Shown: piece by piece, positions 23,112-34,927 of the stretch | Position numbering within the stretch: position 1 is the first letter of the stretch | How the letters are laid out: each line of letters begins with the position of its first letter | Source: Siphonodentalium dalli | Taxonomy: Eukaryota > Mollusca > Scaphopoda > Gadilida > Siphonodentaliidae | Direction of reading: 5' to 3' | DNA length: 64,000 nt | Assembly: GCA_032622095.1 (NCBI GenBank) | Contig: CP136069.1 | Span: 33,826,194-33,890,193, forward strand | Made by a program: the position numbers and the translations under genes | Notes under the pieces: model-generated | What the model saw: the letters and a program-made list of their open reading frames with translations, nothing else | Databases searched by the model: none | What the model was told of the DNA's origin: nothing

Positions 23112-23684
23112 AAAGTACTTCTTCTCTTATAGACTTATATTTCACAAACAACCCTGATATTGTTGAATCGAATGAAATCTTAGATCCATTCTTTTCAGAT
23201 TTAACTCGGTTTCATTGTCCAATATTACTACGTATGAATTTGAAAGTTAAGAAGCCGAGTGGAATCATGAAAAGAATGATATGGGATTATAATCGAGCCG
23301 ATTACTCCGCAATGAATAATGCCTTTAATGCGTGGGACCTTAAGAGTGATCTCTAAGCAATTCGATCTGAAGAAATAGCAGAAGCTCTAACGAAAAAAAT
23401 AACTGATATCACGAACTTTTATATACCAAACAAACAGGTAACAATTCGACAAAATGAGCCTGAATTGTTAACATGTGAACTACGTAAACTTATGAGACAA
23501 AGGAAACGTTTGTATAATTCGGCAAAAAGGTACCGTCGAAGCGTGGAATAATTATAAAAAGAAAAGAAATGAAATTATAAAAAAAATTAGACGTTCCAAG
23601 CAAAAGTCTCTGGAGAAAACGCAGTCAATACTGGGTAGTTGTTTCAATGATTCCTCACTCTGGTGGAAAACACTAAACCATCTC
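23112..23684 (+). pseudogene. LINE C endonuclease end and pre-RT linker, broken
   Basis: Reading across breaks gives SLIDLYFTNNPD, then DLTRFHCPILLRM (SDH-equivalent region), MIWDYNRADYSAMNNAF, an in-frame TAA at about 23,355, then AEALTKKITDITNFYIPNK and LRKLMRQRKRLYNSAKRYR. This is the basic linker typical of CR1/L2 ORF2. Further frameshifts follow up to 23,680. Confidence 0.75.
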
Positions 23685-25551
23685 ATGAAACCGGAATCTA
23701 AACCAATACCAGCCCTGAAAACAGATCAGATTGTAATAACCGGACACGGTGAAAAGGCAGATTTATTAAATAACTACTTTTGTAAAATCTCTTCCATATC
23801 CGACGAAGATAAGTTACAGTTACACCTCTTTGATTGGCTGACGAATGAACGTCTAGACGAAATTGAAATTACTTATGAGCGTCTACAAGAAAGTTTAAAC
23901 TCAATCAAAACATCTAAAGCGGCCGGTTTCGACAGTATTAGTCCTAAAGTTTCAAAAAAAAATTCTATATCGCTAGCCAAACCACTAGCATTTGCTTTCA
24001 AGATTTTAATTGAAAAATCGTACTTTCCATCAGAATGGAAAAAAGCAAACGTATGCCCAATTTTCAAAAAGGGAGTTCCCGATCCATCCAATTATCGATC
24101 ATTATCTTTGCTTAGTTGTCTTTCTAAGATTTTTGAAAAATGTCTGTTCTATCATATATCAAAATACCTCCGAACGAATAAGCTTTTACCCTTTGAGTGC
24201 CAGGTCCGATTTTTGTATCAACCCATATACCCTGTGCCAATGCATTCTCTTATATATGCGAGTCGACCATAGGTCGCCTCGCATATATAAGAGAATGCAT
24301 TGGCCTAACAATTTGTTGTTTTTTTTTTTTTTACATTTTTTTACAATTTTAATATATTTTATTATATTCTTTAACAGACTTATTGTGTAGGTTTAGGGCC
24401 GATTAGATCGGCCCCTGGCACTCAAAGGGTTAACGACTTACAATCAGGATTTACACCGAATGATAGCACCGTATTCCAATTAATTGATATTTATCACTAT
24501 ATTATCTCAGCCCTTGGTGATGGGAAGGAAATAAGGGGTGTGTTTTGCGATATAAGCAAGGCGTTTGACAAAGTTTGGCACAGGGGTCTCATTTTCAAGC
24601 TTAAAAGAATGGGTATAACAGGGAAAATTTAAACTCTTGGAAAATTATCTCGAAAATAGACAACAAAGAGTTACAATTTCTAATTTTAATTCTCCATGGA
24701 AAGAAGTTAAAGCAGGAGTGCCTCAATGATCAATACTCGGCCCTCTTCTCTTTCTCGTGTACGTAAACGACATAGTCGATGGAATTACATGCAACATACG
24801 TTTATTTGCTGATGATACATCACTTTATATTGCTATAGAAGATCCCATAATTGCTGCAGAGGTGATAAATTCAGACCTACACAAAATATTCAACTGGTCG
24901 AAAACCTGGGAAGTTAAATTTAACCCATTGAAAACAGAATCCTTGCTTTTATCGTGGAAACAAATACCCATACACCAACCAGTACTAAACATGGCCAACG
25001 AGAGCATAGATGAGGTGGAAACACATAAACATTTGGGTCTGACATTCAACCGGCAGGGGAAATGGAAAGACCATATAGAAGATATTGAAAATCGAGCAAC
25101 CAAAAGAATGTACATACTGAGGAAATATAAATTTATCCTTGACAGAAGAACTTTAGAAAGAATCTATTTGTCCTATATTCGACCTGTCTTGGAATATGCT
25201 TCCTCAGTATGGGATAACTGTACAGGCGAAGAAGCTGATTCGTTAGAAGATATTCAATACGAAGCAGCTAGACTAGTAACCGGTGGGACTAGAAGTTGTA
25301 ATAAAGACATAGTTCTCATAGAAATTGGTTGGGACACATTATCAAAACGGAGAGAACATTCTAAACTCGTACTATATTTTAAAATGACGCAAAACCTAAC
25401 TTCTTACTTATACAATGCTGTTCCGAATAAAGTATCGCGCACAAGTGGATGTGACACGAGATCAGATGACCTTAGAGTACCTTTCTGCAACTCAGTTACT
25501 TATCAGAAATCCTTTCTTCCACGATCAATCAATCTCTGGAACAAAAGTTAA
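23685..25551 (+). pseudogene. LINE C reverse transcriptase, split by a MITE
   Basis: The first part (to 24,188) has LLNNYFCKISSISD, KAAGFDSISPK, WKKANVCPIFKKG and LLSCLSKIFEKC. A MITE interrupts at 24,189-24,429. The frame resumes with LQSGFTPNDSTVFQLIDIY and FCDISKAFDKVWHRGL (motif A, about 24,545-24,592), loses frame near 24,630, and passes through a degraded region (codon TGA at 24,728). It resumes at 24,757 with LFADDTSLYIA (FADD box at 24,805) and a long intact thumb/C-terminal stretch to 25,551 with HLGLTFNRQGKW, LDRRTLERIY, GWDTLSKRRE and YQKSFLPRSINLWN. Confidence 0.88.
24189..24429 (-). mobile_element. Palindromic piggyBac-like MITE, copy D (GTGCC-terminus type)
   Basis: Ends are CCCTTTGAGTGCCAGG and CCTGGCACTCAAAGGG. 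TTAA flanks the right end and a mutated TTTA the left. One ~67-bp palindrome lies near one end (24,236-24,304), followed by a T-rich spacer and GTAGGTTTAGGGCCGAT. It is the reverse orientation of the copy at 56,795-57,040. It interrupts the LINE C RT, so it is younger than that copy. Confidence 0.9.
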
Positions 25552-25961
25552 AACCAGAAGAGAGGAACTGTGAAACACTCTCAGACTTTAAAGTTTTTCT
25601 GAATATATATAGCGGTATCAAAGAACGTCCTCGACATCTGGAATTTGCATATACGAGAGCAAGCCATATATACCATTGTCGACTAAGACTGGAATGCAGT
25701 AATTTAAATCATGATCTTCACAGCAATCGTTTGAGAGATAATCCGTTATGTATATGTGGTGCCGAAGAAACAGCAGAACATTTTCTTTTTAATTGTCGCA
25801 GGTTCTCTGTTGAAAGAAATAGTTGCTTCGCAGGGTTAATAACCCGACCAGGCATATCAACCCTGCTACATGGAAACAGCGAAGTATCACTGGAAGAGAA
25901 TCTAGATATATTTCTGAGGGTTCAAAAATTTATATTGTTGTCTAAACGATTCTCAAATTGA
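25552..25961 (+). pseudogene. LINE C C-terminal Cys/His domain
   Basis: After the stop at 25,549 another frame continues with the CETLSDFKVFLNIY and HIYHCRLRLECSNLNHDLH blocks. The frame 25,731-25,961 then gives NPLCICGAEETAEHFLFNC, the C-x-CG-x2-ET-x2-H-x4-C motif at the end of CR1/L2-type ORF2, and ends LLSKRFSN. One frameshift separates it from the RT. Confidence 0.82.
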
Positions 25962-25977
25962 ACTTTACCTAAGTCGC

Positions 25978-26028
25978 TCTCCGTATAAATAAGTTTAAAT
26001 AAGTATAAATAAATACAAATAAATAAAT
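25978..26028 (+). repeat. ATAAATAA-type LINE tail
   Basis: Imperfect repeats of AATAAGT, ATAAATAAA and CAAATAAATAAATGG immediately after the LINE C 3' UTR. Read as the retrotransposon tail. Confidence 0.7.
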
Positions 26029-26030
26029 GG

Positions 26031-26686
26031 TAATTCCTGCTCATACACGAAACAAGGCGAGTGTACAAAGGCCCATTATCACATAGAAGTAACTAAATAT
26101 GCAGCATAGCTCAGAAAACTAGAAAATATCTCTTATCTCCTATTCTGTCTTCGGGCATGATAACCTAGAGTTGCTCGTAATAAGTATATACATACGATGA
26201 ATCATTGTTGTCGTATCGATCTTGAAACGTTAATTATGCTATGCTTATTGTAAACTGATCGAGTGGGGTCAAAGGTCAGGTCACAAACAAACAAACAAAC
26301 AGGTAGTAACAATTCAGTTCAACTGATGTGTGGACTGCCCAACAGTGACCCATTATTATGGGTAACTGTTGGACAGTCTATGCCCCAGACGGCTGACAAT
26401 GATAATAATAAGATAGTAAAATTTAAACAAAAACAAAATTTAACTGGGAAAAGAACATTATGAAAAGGGAATAAAGACACCACCACATGTGTATGACAAA
26501 GATGGGGAAATGGCTAATATAAGCATCACACTTTCTGCCAAATCCCATTCTCTAAAATAATTGTCTTTATATATATTATACAACTCTGTTAATTAATGTG
26601 CATGATTTATATAAATAAATATGTTTACACCAAAGGGCAAACTACCCAACAGTGCGATAATTGCCAGATGGCAAACAATCAGAATT
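26031..26686. other. No gene recognised
   Basis: Anonymous AT-rich sequence. A short CAAA repeat (26,284-26,301) is the only simple structure. Confidence 0.4.
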
Positions 26687-26690
26687 TTAA

Positions 26691-27092
26691 CCCTTTACCC
26701 AACAAACCGGCCAAAACCGGCCAAATAAAGCTGCAACAGCCTAAATTATCTTGGGTCTGTCTCAATAAAACCATACACATATGGATATCATTGGAACCGG
26801 CTCCTTGGCCACATTGTGATAGTTACAGTTATGCCCTGTGCCAATGCATTCTCTTATATATGCGAGTCGACCATAGGTCGCCTCGCATATATAAGAGAAT
26901 GCATTGGCCTAAAAAAAATCTTTTTTTAACACTTTTTACCATTTTTTCTTACATTCTTTAACAATTTTATAATTTTTAATGTGTTAAGCCAATGCATTCT
27001 CTTATATATGCGAGGCGACCTATGGTCGACTCGCATATATAAGAGAATGCATTGGCACAGGGTAAAAAAAATCCCGACTGTTGGGTAAAGGG
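26691..27092. mobile_element. Palindromic piggyBac-like MITE, copy E, complete
   Basis: Complete 402-bp copy with exact TTAA on both sides (26,687-26,690 and 27,093-27,096). Ends are CCCTTTACCCAACAAACCGG and GACTGTTGGGTAAAGGG. It carries two palindromes, 26,842-26,908 and 26,988-27,056, inverted relative to each other around a spacer that reads ACACTTTTTACCATTTTTTC. CCCTTT-starting TIRs with TTAA TSDs are characteristic of piggyBac elements; no transposase is present. Confidence 0.93.
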
Positions 27093-27164
27093 TTAAAGCG
27101 TATATATGCATAGCCCTATCACAAAACCATAACCATAACAATTCCGCATAGAGGGAGGGGGTTC

Positions 27165-27410
27165 TACAGATGGATAAAAGTCTAAAACATATAAAAAAAC
27201 TAAAGTTGTGATATTTCGTAAGAAATTGCCAAAGAAAATGTCAGTGTTCTACTACGATAATTCACAGTTACAAGTAAAGAATTTAAATATCTCGGATTGG
27301 AACTCTTCTATAACGCCCAGCTTTGCCGAGCTATCAAAAGAAACGATGTGATTTGTTTTCGGAAGTCACGTACGGACTCTTGAACAAAGTCAGAACACTT
27401 GATATCCCAA
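27165..27410 (+). pseudogene. LINE B-type RT fragment (LINE B2, part 1)
   Basis: Frames give KKTKVVIFRKKLPKKMSVFY, DNSQLQVKN, YLGLELFYN and, after a shift, VTYGLLNKVRTLDIPNKP. These correspond to the post-YADD region and thumb of a LINE B-like ORF2. Coding resemblance stops near 27,410 and resumes at 29,240, which suggests later insertions split one copy. Confidence 0.7.
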
Positions 27411-28342
27411 ATAAACCTCATCGTCGCGTCAAAACTAAGCTGTTCTATCTCCATTTTGGCGGGAAAATGAGATACATGTATTGGTATCTTTCGATTCGGT
27501 ACGGGATTTCCTGTCCGAAAATCACCAGATATCGTGTCTAACTTATATACACCAAATTTGAATGAGAGGCTGTGTAAAATCTGTTCCATCTCAAAAACTC
27601 ACGTTTTTGACAGTTTTTATATTGTTCTATCTCCACTGTGGACCAATGAATCTCTTTATTTTGTACCACGTGATTAAATAAATTTCAGCGATAAAATGTT
27701 GTATCTCTGACCTTCAATAGAAAGCAATGGAACCCGAATTTGGCAGAGCGCCAGCGAAGTGACTAGTTGGAAATAATGCTTTCTCACTCCTAGGTATGAA
27801 TATCTTATTTCTAGGATAAATATTTGGTTAAAATTACACAGAAAATGGCGTGATTTGGAATTTGTGCACGTTTATATGATTAAAAAACACAAAAACCAAT
27901 ATAGCACGGGGGGAAATGGAATATTTTACACAAATTGTTCTATCTACAAAGTGTTTTTTCGTGATTACACCAAAGATATCATATGTTTTGTCTCGAAACT
28001 CGTCATATAATAGTAACTTTACACCTGATATCATACCCGCTGTGTATTATCTTCCAAAACAGAATGAGAACATGTGAACCGGACCGGGGGGGGGGGTCAA
28101 AACTTTAAACTCGATTCCCACAAAAATTAAAATATGGAGATAGAACACTTTAGTTCTAATGCGACGTCATGTTAAGAGGGGGGTATAACGTGGCAACATT
28201 TAAATGGGGAATTTATTGTTAATTTTCAAGACACGATAACTCAATATTTACAAACCGTAGAATAATACTTCGTATCGGAATGTTTGAACATAAAGTGACA
28301 ACGCAAAGCGGATTTGTCATTCTATGTTTTGTTTTGTGACAT
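27411..28342. other. Unidentified sequence with recurring GTTCTATCT motif
   Basis: No gene recognised. The motif GTTCTATCT(C/A) occurs at about 27,442, 27,623 and 27,937, and inverted (GGAGATAGAAC) at about 28,136. It contains a G-run (28,085-28,096). It may be part of an insertion splitting the surrounding LINE. Confidence 0.35.
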
Positions 28343-28346
28343 TTAA

Positions 28347-28691
28347 CACTTTACCCAACAAAGCGGCCAAAACCGGCCAAATAAAGCTTCAACAGCCTAA
28401 AATATCTTCGGTCTGTCTCAATAGAACCATACAAATATGGATATCATTGGAACCGGCTCCTTGACCACATTGTGATAGTTACAGTTATGCCCTGTGCCAA
28501 TGCATTCTCTTATATATGCGAGTCGACCATAGGTCGCCTCGCATATATAAGAGAATGCATTGGCCTAAAAAAAATCTTTTTTTAACACTTTTTACCATTT
28601 TTTCTTACATTCTTTAACAATTTTATAATTATGGTCGACTCGCATATATAAGAGAATGCATTGGCACAGGGCCGTTCTGTTCGGTAAAGGG
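28347..28691. mobile_element. Palindromic piggyBac-like MITE, copy F, internal deletion
   Basis: TTAA at 28,343-28,346 and 28,692-28,695. The left end is CACTTTACCCAACAAAGCGG (one change from CCCTTT). The first palindrome is intact. The left half of the second is deleted, so only its right arm remains (about 28,630-28,670). Confidence 0.9.
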
Positions 28692-28781
28692 TTAAATGTA
28701 GATGGCTTAACGTTGGGAGTTGATGCCCTCATGTTATGTCGTGTGACCTCTGCTATAGATCCGTCCAATGCAATGGCATGT

Positions 28782-29021
28782 GTTACAGTTAGCCCTGTGT
28801 CAATGCATTCTCTTATATATGCGAGTCGAACATAGGTCGCCTCGCATATATAAGAGAATGCATTGGCCTAAAAAAAAAAAATTAACACTTTTTACCATTT
28901 TTTCTTACATTCTTTAATAATTTTATAATTTTTAATGTGTTAAGCCAATGCATTCTCTTATAGGTCGCCTCGCATATATAAGAGAATGCATTGGCACAGG
29001 GCCCTTCTGTTGGGTAAAGGG
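28782..29021. mobile_element. Palindromic piggyBac-like MITE, copy G, 5' truncated
   Basis: Starts inside the family at GTTACAGTTAGCCCTGTGTC. It has the first palindrome (with a GAACATAGG loop variant), the T-rich spacer, a second palindrome that has lost its central part (28,946-28,995), and the right end CTTCTGTTGGGTAAAGGG followed by TTAA. Confidence 0.88.
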
Positions 29022-29239
29022 TTAATGGAAATATTATAAAAAATGATAAACAATGGTGACCTACTTTTAATAATGTCCAATAATATCCAACCTGGGATGG
29101 AAATCAAAATTCGGCTTCGCGTTATCACTAGATAAGTCTTCAAACTTTCCAAAAAGGTATGATATGGTCACCTGCGCTTTGTGAGGTTTGATCAATCTTT
29201 TATGAGAAATTAACACTGAATTCCCCATTCAAACATTGC

Positions 29240-29548
29240 CTCCCTCTTAACGCTCTTTGGCAGTATTAAATTATGGCAGCGAAATATGGCGCTTATAATC
29301 TCACATACAAGTCCATTGAAACAATACATTTGACAGTTTGCAAACTCATGCTATAGATATGAAAACTAGTACCACAAACTAAATCGTGTATGGTGAGTTA
29401 GGAAGACACCCCTTATCTGTGGAAATTAAATGTAGGGCGATTTCATATTGGTCCCGATTTATTTCACAGGAGGTATCCAAATTAGAGAAACAGATATACC
29501 ACATTTCGCTTGAACTACACAATAGGAACCCGAATAGTAATGCCGACC
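29240..29548 (+). pseudogene. LINE B-type ORF2 fragment (LINE B2, part 2)
   Basis: Carries VLNYGSEIW and, after breaks, the frame 29,386-29,550: YGELGRHPLSVEIKCRAISY, then SKLEKQIYHISLELHN. This is the ORF2 segment after the thumb, seen also in LINE B as YGESGRLPMEYTINLRIVKYW. It stops at the TTAA where a MITE is inserted. Confidence 0.75.
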
Positions 29549-29552
29549 TTAA

Positions 29553-30032
29553 AGGTACTCAACCCGTAAAGAGGGTCCCCATCTCAACAGATTCCAACAA
29601 CAACAATCCGATCAGAGGGTCCTATATTACTATTTCTTTGGCTTTGGGGGTAAAAAATATTTGATTCGAGTCGAGGAACCCATCAAACAAAGCTCAGAGT
29701 CATTAGATATTGATTTTTGAAAATTCTTATGTTCTCGAGATGAGTACTTATAACTGCCGTCAATTTGGTAACATGCTCGAGATTTTACGCCAAAATTCTA
29801 TTCAAACAGACAAGGATGGATAACTCTATAATCAAGTGGGTAATAATAACGAATTTTTTACTATCTTCTGGGCCAGAAAGAATTCCCGATAATGAAAAAT
29901 AATAGATTTATAAAATCGATATCTAACAAATCTGAGCTTTGATGGGTGACTTCCTCGACTCGAATCAAATATTTTTGACCCCCGAAGCCATTGAAATAGT
30001 AATTGAGAGGAGTTTTATCGGGTTGAGTACCT
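29553..30032. mobile_element. TTAA/AGG foldback MITE, family K copy 1
   Basis: Exact TTAA on both sides (29,549-29,552 and 30,033-30,036). Ends AGGTACTCAACCCG and CGGGTTGAGTACCT. Subterminal inverted blocks include GATTCGAGTCGAGGAA and the inverse TCCTCGACTCGAATC. 480 bp, non-coding. It splits the LINE ORF, whose coding resumes after it. Confidence 0.9.
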
Positions 30033-30036
30033 TTAA

Positions 30037-30200
30037 GTGGAAAATTATGTTGAAAACACACTTAGTGATGGCGGGTTTGACTATAAATGGTTGTCACAGA
30101 ATCATTATCAAAGACTAGTATGAAAGTTATCAAGCAGACACTATAACTGACCAAGTTTATGAAGAATGGTTTGACTCCATGACTTCAAATCACGAATAAA
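30037..30200 (+). pseudogene. LINE B-type ORF2 fragment (LINE B2, part 3)
   Basis: Reads SDGGFDYKWLSQNHYQRL and, after a break, ITDQVYEEWFDSM, the segment that follows part 2 in this LINE type. Confidence 0.6.
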
Positions 30201-30204
30201 ACTA

Positions 30205-30371
30205 CAGTAATGCCCTAAGTAATCGACTTCTTAACCACAGCAGAATTATGGGTAACTTTTCAGGATTTAGTCGGAAATATGGCTTGTTGCCATTCATAGG
30301 AAAGATCTCGGGCTGAAAAGTTACCCATAATTCTGCTGTGGTTTAGAAGTCGATTACTTAGAGCATTACTG
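30205..30371. mobile_element. Foldback MITE family L, complete
   Basis: 167 bp. The left arm CAGTAATGCCCTAAGTAATC continues through GAATTATGGGTAACTTTTCAG. The right arm is the inverted sequence, ending GATTACTTAGAGCATTACTG. Arms are ~59 bp with few mismatches. A half copy lies at 21,788. Confidence 0.9.
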
Positions 30372-30418
30372 ACTTATCCATGAAACAGTGTACACCAAAA
30401 TGAACCGGTATCTCATTG

Positions 30419-30784
30419 AAATTCCATATCATCCGACCGAATCCCTTATATAAACTCTATATCATCCGGCCGAATCCCTTATATAAATTCTATATCATCC
30501 GGCCGAATCCCTTATATAAATTCTATATCATCCGGCCGAATCCCTTATATAAATTCTATATTATCCGGCCGAATCCAAATTCTATATCATCCGGCCGAAT
30601 CCCTTATATCAATTCTATATCATCCGGCCGAATCCCTTATATAAATTCCATATCATTCGACCGAATCCCTTATATAAATTCCATATCATCCGACCGAATC
30701 CCTTATATAAATTCCATATCATCCGACCGAATCCCTTATATAAATTCCATACCATCCGACCGAATCCCTTATATAAATTCGCAC
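30419..30784 (+). repeat. 33-bp minisatellite, about 11 units
   Basis: Unit roughly TTCCATATCATCCGACCGAA then TCCCTTATATAAA. It is 33 bp, so the frame stays open and gives YIIRPNPLYKF repeats. One shortened unit near 30,570 shifts the frame. Units fall into two blocks: GGCCG variants first and GACCG variants later. Confidence 0.9.
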
Positions 30785-31010
30785 CTCAAATCACAGACTC
30801 CCGAATGAGAGAGAGCCCATGCACTATGTGCCAAATTACCATTGGGGATGAATACCACTTGGTTATGCATGTATATAAAATGCAAAATATTTGATAACAT
30901 TAGAGAGAAATTAATTCCTAAATATTACTGGGAGAAGCCAAACAGAGATATTCTCAACACTGCCATCACGAACAGAATGTAATATAATCTTACATTTTGA
31001 TGTAAGTCTT
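30785..31010 (+). pseudogene. LINE B-type C-terminal zinc-knuckle (LINE B2, part 4)
   Basis: One frame reads SHRLPNERESPCTMCQITIG then DEYHLVMHV. The next has KIFDNIREKLIPKYYWEKPN. This is the C-x2-C-x-I-GDEYH motif of this LINE type, closing the copy that began at 27,165. Confidence 0.7.
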
Positions 31011-31228
31011 TTATCAGTTACAATTCATTCTGCATTATTCTGAGAAACTGAACTGGCCATATTCATTTGGAAATTGGCCAGATCAATTTAGAATTTTTAG
31101 TAACAGACAAAAGTCTTAAATAAAAAATATGTAAGATTTCCTTACATTTTATATACGTGACGGCAGTGTGCATAACACGCAGCTAGCCATTTGGACAGAA
31201 CTCTGCCAGGTAAGCTGACCAAGCCTTG
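31011..31228. other. No gene recognised
   Basis: AT-rich sequence between the LINE B2 tail and the 133-bp hairpin. Confidence 0.4.
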
Positions 31229-31361
31229 AAATAGTGTGTCTGTCATTTGCAGAATGAGGTCCCCAGAGGGTGAATTTGGTGATTCTAGCCCGCTATGCGG
31301 GGTAGCATCACTAAATTCACGCTCTGGGGAACTCATTCTGCAAATGACAGACACACTATTT
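31229..31361. repeat. 133-bp near-perfect hairpin
   Basis: The left arm starts AAATAGTGTGTCTGTCATTT and includes GCAGAATGAG, CCCAGAG and GTGAATTTGGTGAT. The right arm repeats it inverted, ending AAATGACAGACACACTATTT. The centre is TAGCCCGCTATGCGGGGTA. Stem ~60 bp with a handful of mismatches. It may be a small foldback element or a transcribed hairpin; no TSD is seen. Confidence 0.88.
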
Positions 31362-31643
31362 GACATTTGGTTTCAAATCGGACAGTGGATCTTTAGGGGT
31401 CAGAGTTCCTGGTATTTCAAAATAGATTTTTTTCAACATCTGCCAGCCATTTCTTTGTGAAATTTGGTACAAGCGATTATTGTGACACAATATTTAAGAA
31501 CCATCGACTCATTGGATATTATAACTTCATTTACTTTACTAGTATGGCATGAAAATATTTAAAATTTCACTGTTTTCATGTACCAATAACATCCGTAGAA
31601 TTTATTTATTTCAAAAGTGCAGTTCATATATCCATATATATTA

Positions 31644-31671
31644 TATCATATCATATCATATCATATCATAA
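31644..31671. repeat. (ATATC)n microsatellite
   Basis: About five perfect ATATC/CATAT units, about 215 bp below the alpha-tubulin stop codon on the 3' side. Confidence 0.85.
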
Positions 31672-31826
31672 GATAATGCTTTGACACAGGGTTTTCGAAA
31701 AATTTCAGCCATGGCCCAGATCGCGTATGTGGATGATAAAGACAGACAAGATTATGAAGTTGCTTATATTAATTAGCACTAAATTGACATGACAGTGTGT
31801 TTTTTCAATCAATTCTTATGGGATTC

Positions 31827-31832
31827 TTTATT
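31827..31832 (-). terminator. Probable alpha-tubulin polyadenylation signal
   Basis: Minus-strand AATAAA, ~54 bp after the alpha-tubulin stop codon, at a normal distance for a short 3' UTR. Cleavage site not determined. Confidence 0.6.
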
Positions 31833-31885
31833 TAGTCAGATTTCGGATCCTGCTAAGTTCAATATTCCTTTTAGAACAGTTAGCT

Positions 31886-33064
<1,179 letters not shown>

Positions 33065-33364
33065 TTAAAACTGAAAAAATTCGCATATTCGTGCAGTTGT
33101 TCAAAATTTGTATTAAAAAATGGTACATATAATTATATAACCCATTGAAAAATATACTCGCTGATGACTATTTGTTTTATTCCCATTGATTCATTTCTGT
33201 CATGTTTGACTGCTTGTTTATCTTATTATCTGAACACCAAAGTATACTCTAAATAGTGGAGATGCAATATTGCTCCTCGGAGAGGAAATATTTGCATCTC
33301 TTGAGGTGCACTAATTAACCACCTCTACAAAAGGCTAACTTGCCTCTCCATTGGAGTGTTAGCA

Positions 33365-33720
33365 GCCGAAGAACAATTTGTCCCTCAACGGGTGTCAAGT
33401 GCATCCCTGTTGAAGAACAATTTGTCACTCCGCGGGGGTCAAGTACCTCCCTGACGAATAACATTTTGTCCCTCATGGGAGTCAAATATATCCCTGTTGA
33501 AGAACAATGTGTTACTCAGTGGGGGTCAAGCACCTCCTGTCGAAGAACAATTTGACCCTCAACGGAAGTAAAGTGCATCCCCATCGAAGAACAATTTGTT
33601 CCTCCATGGGATTAAAGTGCATCCCTGTTGAAGAACAATTTGTCCCTCAATGGGCGTCAAGTGCATCCCTGTGGAGGCACAATTTGTCACTCAGTGGGAG
33701 ATATACATCATCACTCAAGA
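33365..33720. repeat. 44-bp minisatellite in tubulin intron, about 8 units
   Basis: Unit approximately GAAGAACAATTTGTCCCTCA, then ACGGGTGTCAAGTGCATCCC and TGTT. The first unit and the last one or two are diverged. Confidence 0.85.
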
Positions 33721-34123
33721 GGGGCAAAGACGACCCCCCCCCCCCATGGTATACCGTTACAGTGTTTTTCAGCCTGTCATTATTGTTTATAGTATCAGAG
33801 CACCGCTAAATGACTACTCGGAACATCCTAATTATATTTTAAGAACTTATATATAATAGGAGAGTTGCCTTTTTAACATGTGTCAAATGCTAAAAATGAT
33901 AACTATGGGCAATACTAAATATTAGTATATGGATGGAACATTGTTATTTTCAAAATCCAAGAAGTGGGTATCCTTTACACCTAAAATGGGTTATCAAGAC
34001 ACACAAAGCACAACCAAATCCGATGATTCATGCCCAAATTACAAGCTGAAATTTTCATACGGACCCAACATTTAGAAATCCCAATGTCAAACACGGGTTG
34101 TAACTCTGGTAAAAATGAATTAA

Positions 34124-34515
34124 CCCTTTACCCAACAAACCGGCCAAAACCGGCCAAATAAAGCTTCAACAGCCTAAAATATCTTCGGTCTGTCTCAATA
34201 GAACCATACAAATATGGATATCATTGGAACCGGCTCCTTGACCACATTGTGATAGTTACAGTTATGCCCTGTGCCAATGCATTCTCTCATATATGCGAGT
34301 CGACCATAGGTCGCCTCGCATATATAAGAGAATGCATTGGCCTAAAAAAAATCCTTTTTTAACACTTTTTACCATTTTTTCTTACATTCTTTAACAATTT
34401 TATAATTTTTAATGTGTTAAGCCAATGCATTCTCTTATATATGCGAGGCGACCTATGGTCGACTCGCATATATAAGAGAATGCATTGGCACAGGGCCGTT
34501 CTGTTGGGTAAAGGG
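34124..34515. mobile_element. Palindromic piggyBac-like MITE, copy H, complete
   Basis: Exact TTAA at 34,120-34,123 and 34,516-34,519. CCCTTTACCCAACAAACCGG left end, CCGTTCTGTTGGGTAAAGGG right end. Both palindromes are present (34,274-34,340 and 34,422-34,490). It sits inside an alpha-tubulin intron, so its palindromes would be transcribed in the pre-mRNA. Confidence 0.93.
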
Positions 34516-34809
34516 TTAACGAAACCCGTAGTTTGTGGGTATCCTTGTCGCATGTTGGGCAATCACCATACCAAAGAACAAACGAATCTGATTATCTGTG
34601 CCTGAATTACAAGCTGAAATGTTCAATGTTCGAGACAAATTCGCACATTTCCAAGTCAAAAGAAGGCCGTAACTCTGGTAAACATTAATGGACGAAATCC
34701 GTAGTGTGTGCGTATCCTTTCCCCAATCTGTGCTATCACCATGACAAACAACAACGAAATCCGATAATTAACAAGTTACAAAAGCTGAAATGTTAGTACG
34801 GACACACAA

Positions 34810-34927
34810 TATTATGTAAATTGATTATATTGTATGACATGGTATTTTTTAGCTGAAACGCCTGGTGACCTTCAGAGGGCACTTAACGTTTTTAGTAAAT
34901 ATTGTCAAAATTGGAAATTGACAGTTA

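Larger units (their letters stand above)
22090..26030 (+). mobile_element. CR1/L2-like LINE C with 2A-like motif, near full length, decayed
   Basis: Order: N-terminal region (from 22,116), 2A-like motif (about 22,623-22,646), AP endonuclease (about 22,670-23,110), linker, RT (23,685-25,551), C-terminal Cys/His motif (about 25,740-25,795). After the stop comes a 3' tail of repeated ATAAATAA units (about 25,985-26,028). A short simple-repeat tail rather than poly(A) is typical of CR1/L2 clades. The frame is broken by a stop at 23,109, several frameshifts and a MITE at 24,189-24,429. The 5' boundary is approximate and no TSD was identified. Confidence 0.88.

Noticed and set aside
30416-30808. 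130-codon repetitive frame as a protein
   Set aside because: Generated by a 33-bp minisatellite that lies inside a broken LINE.
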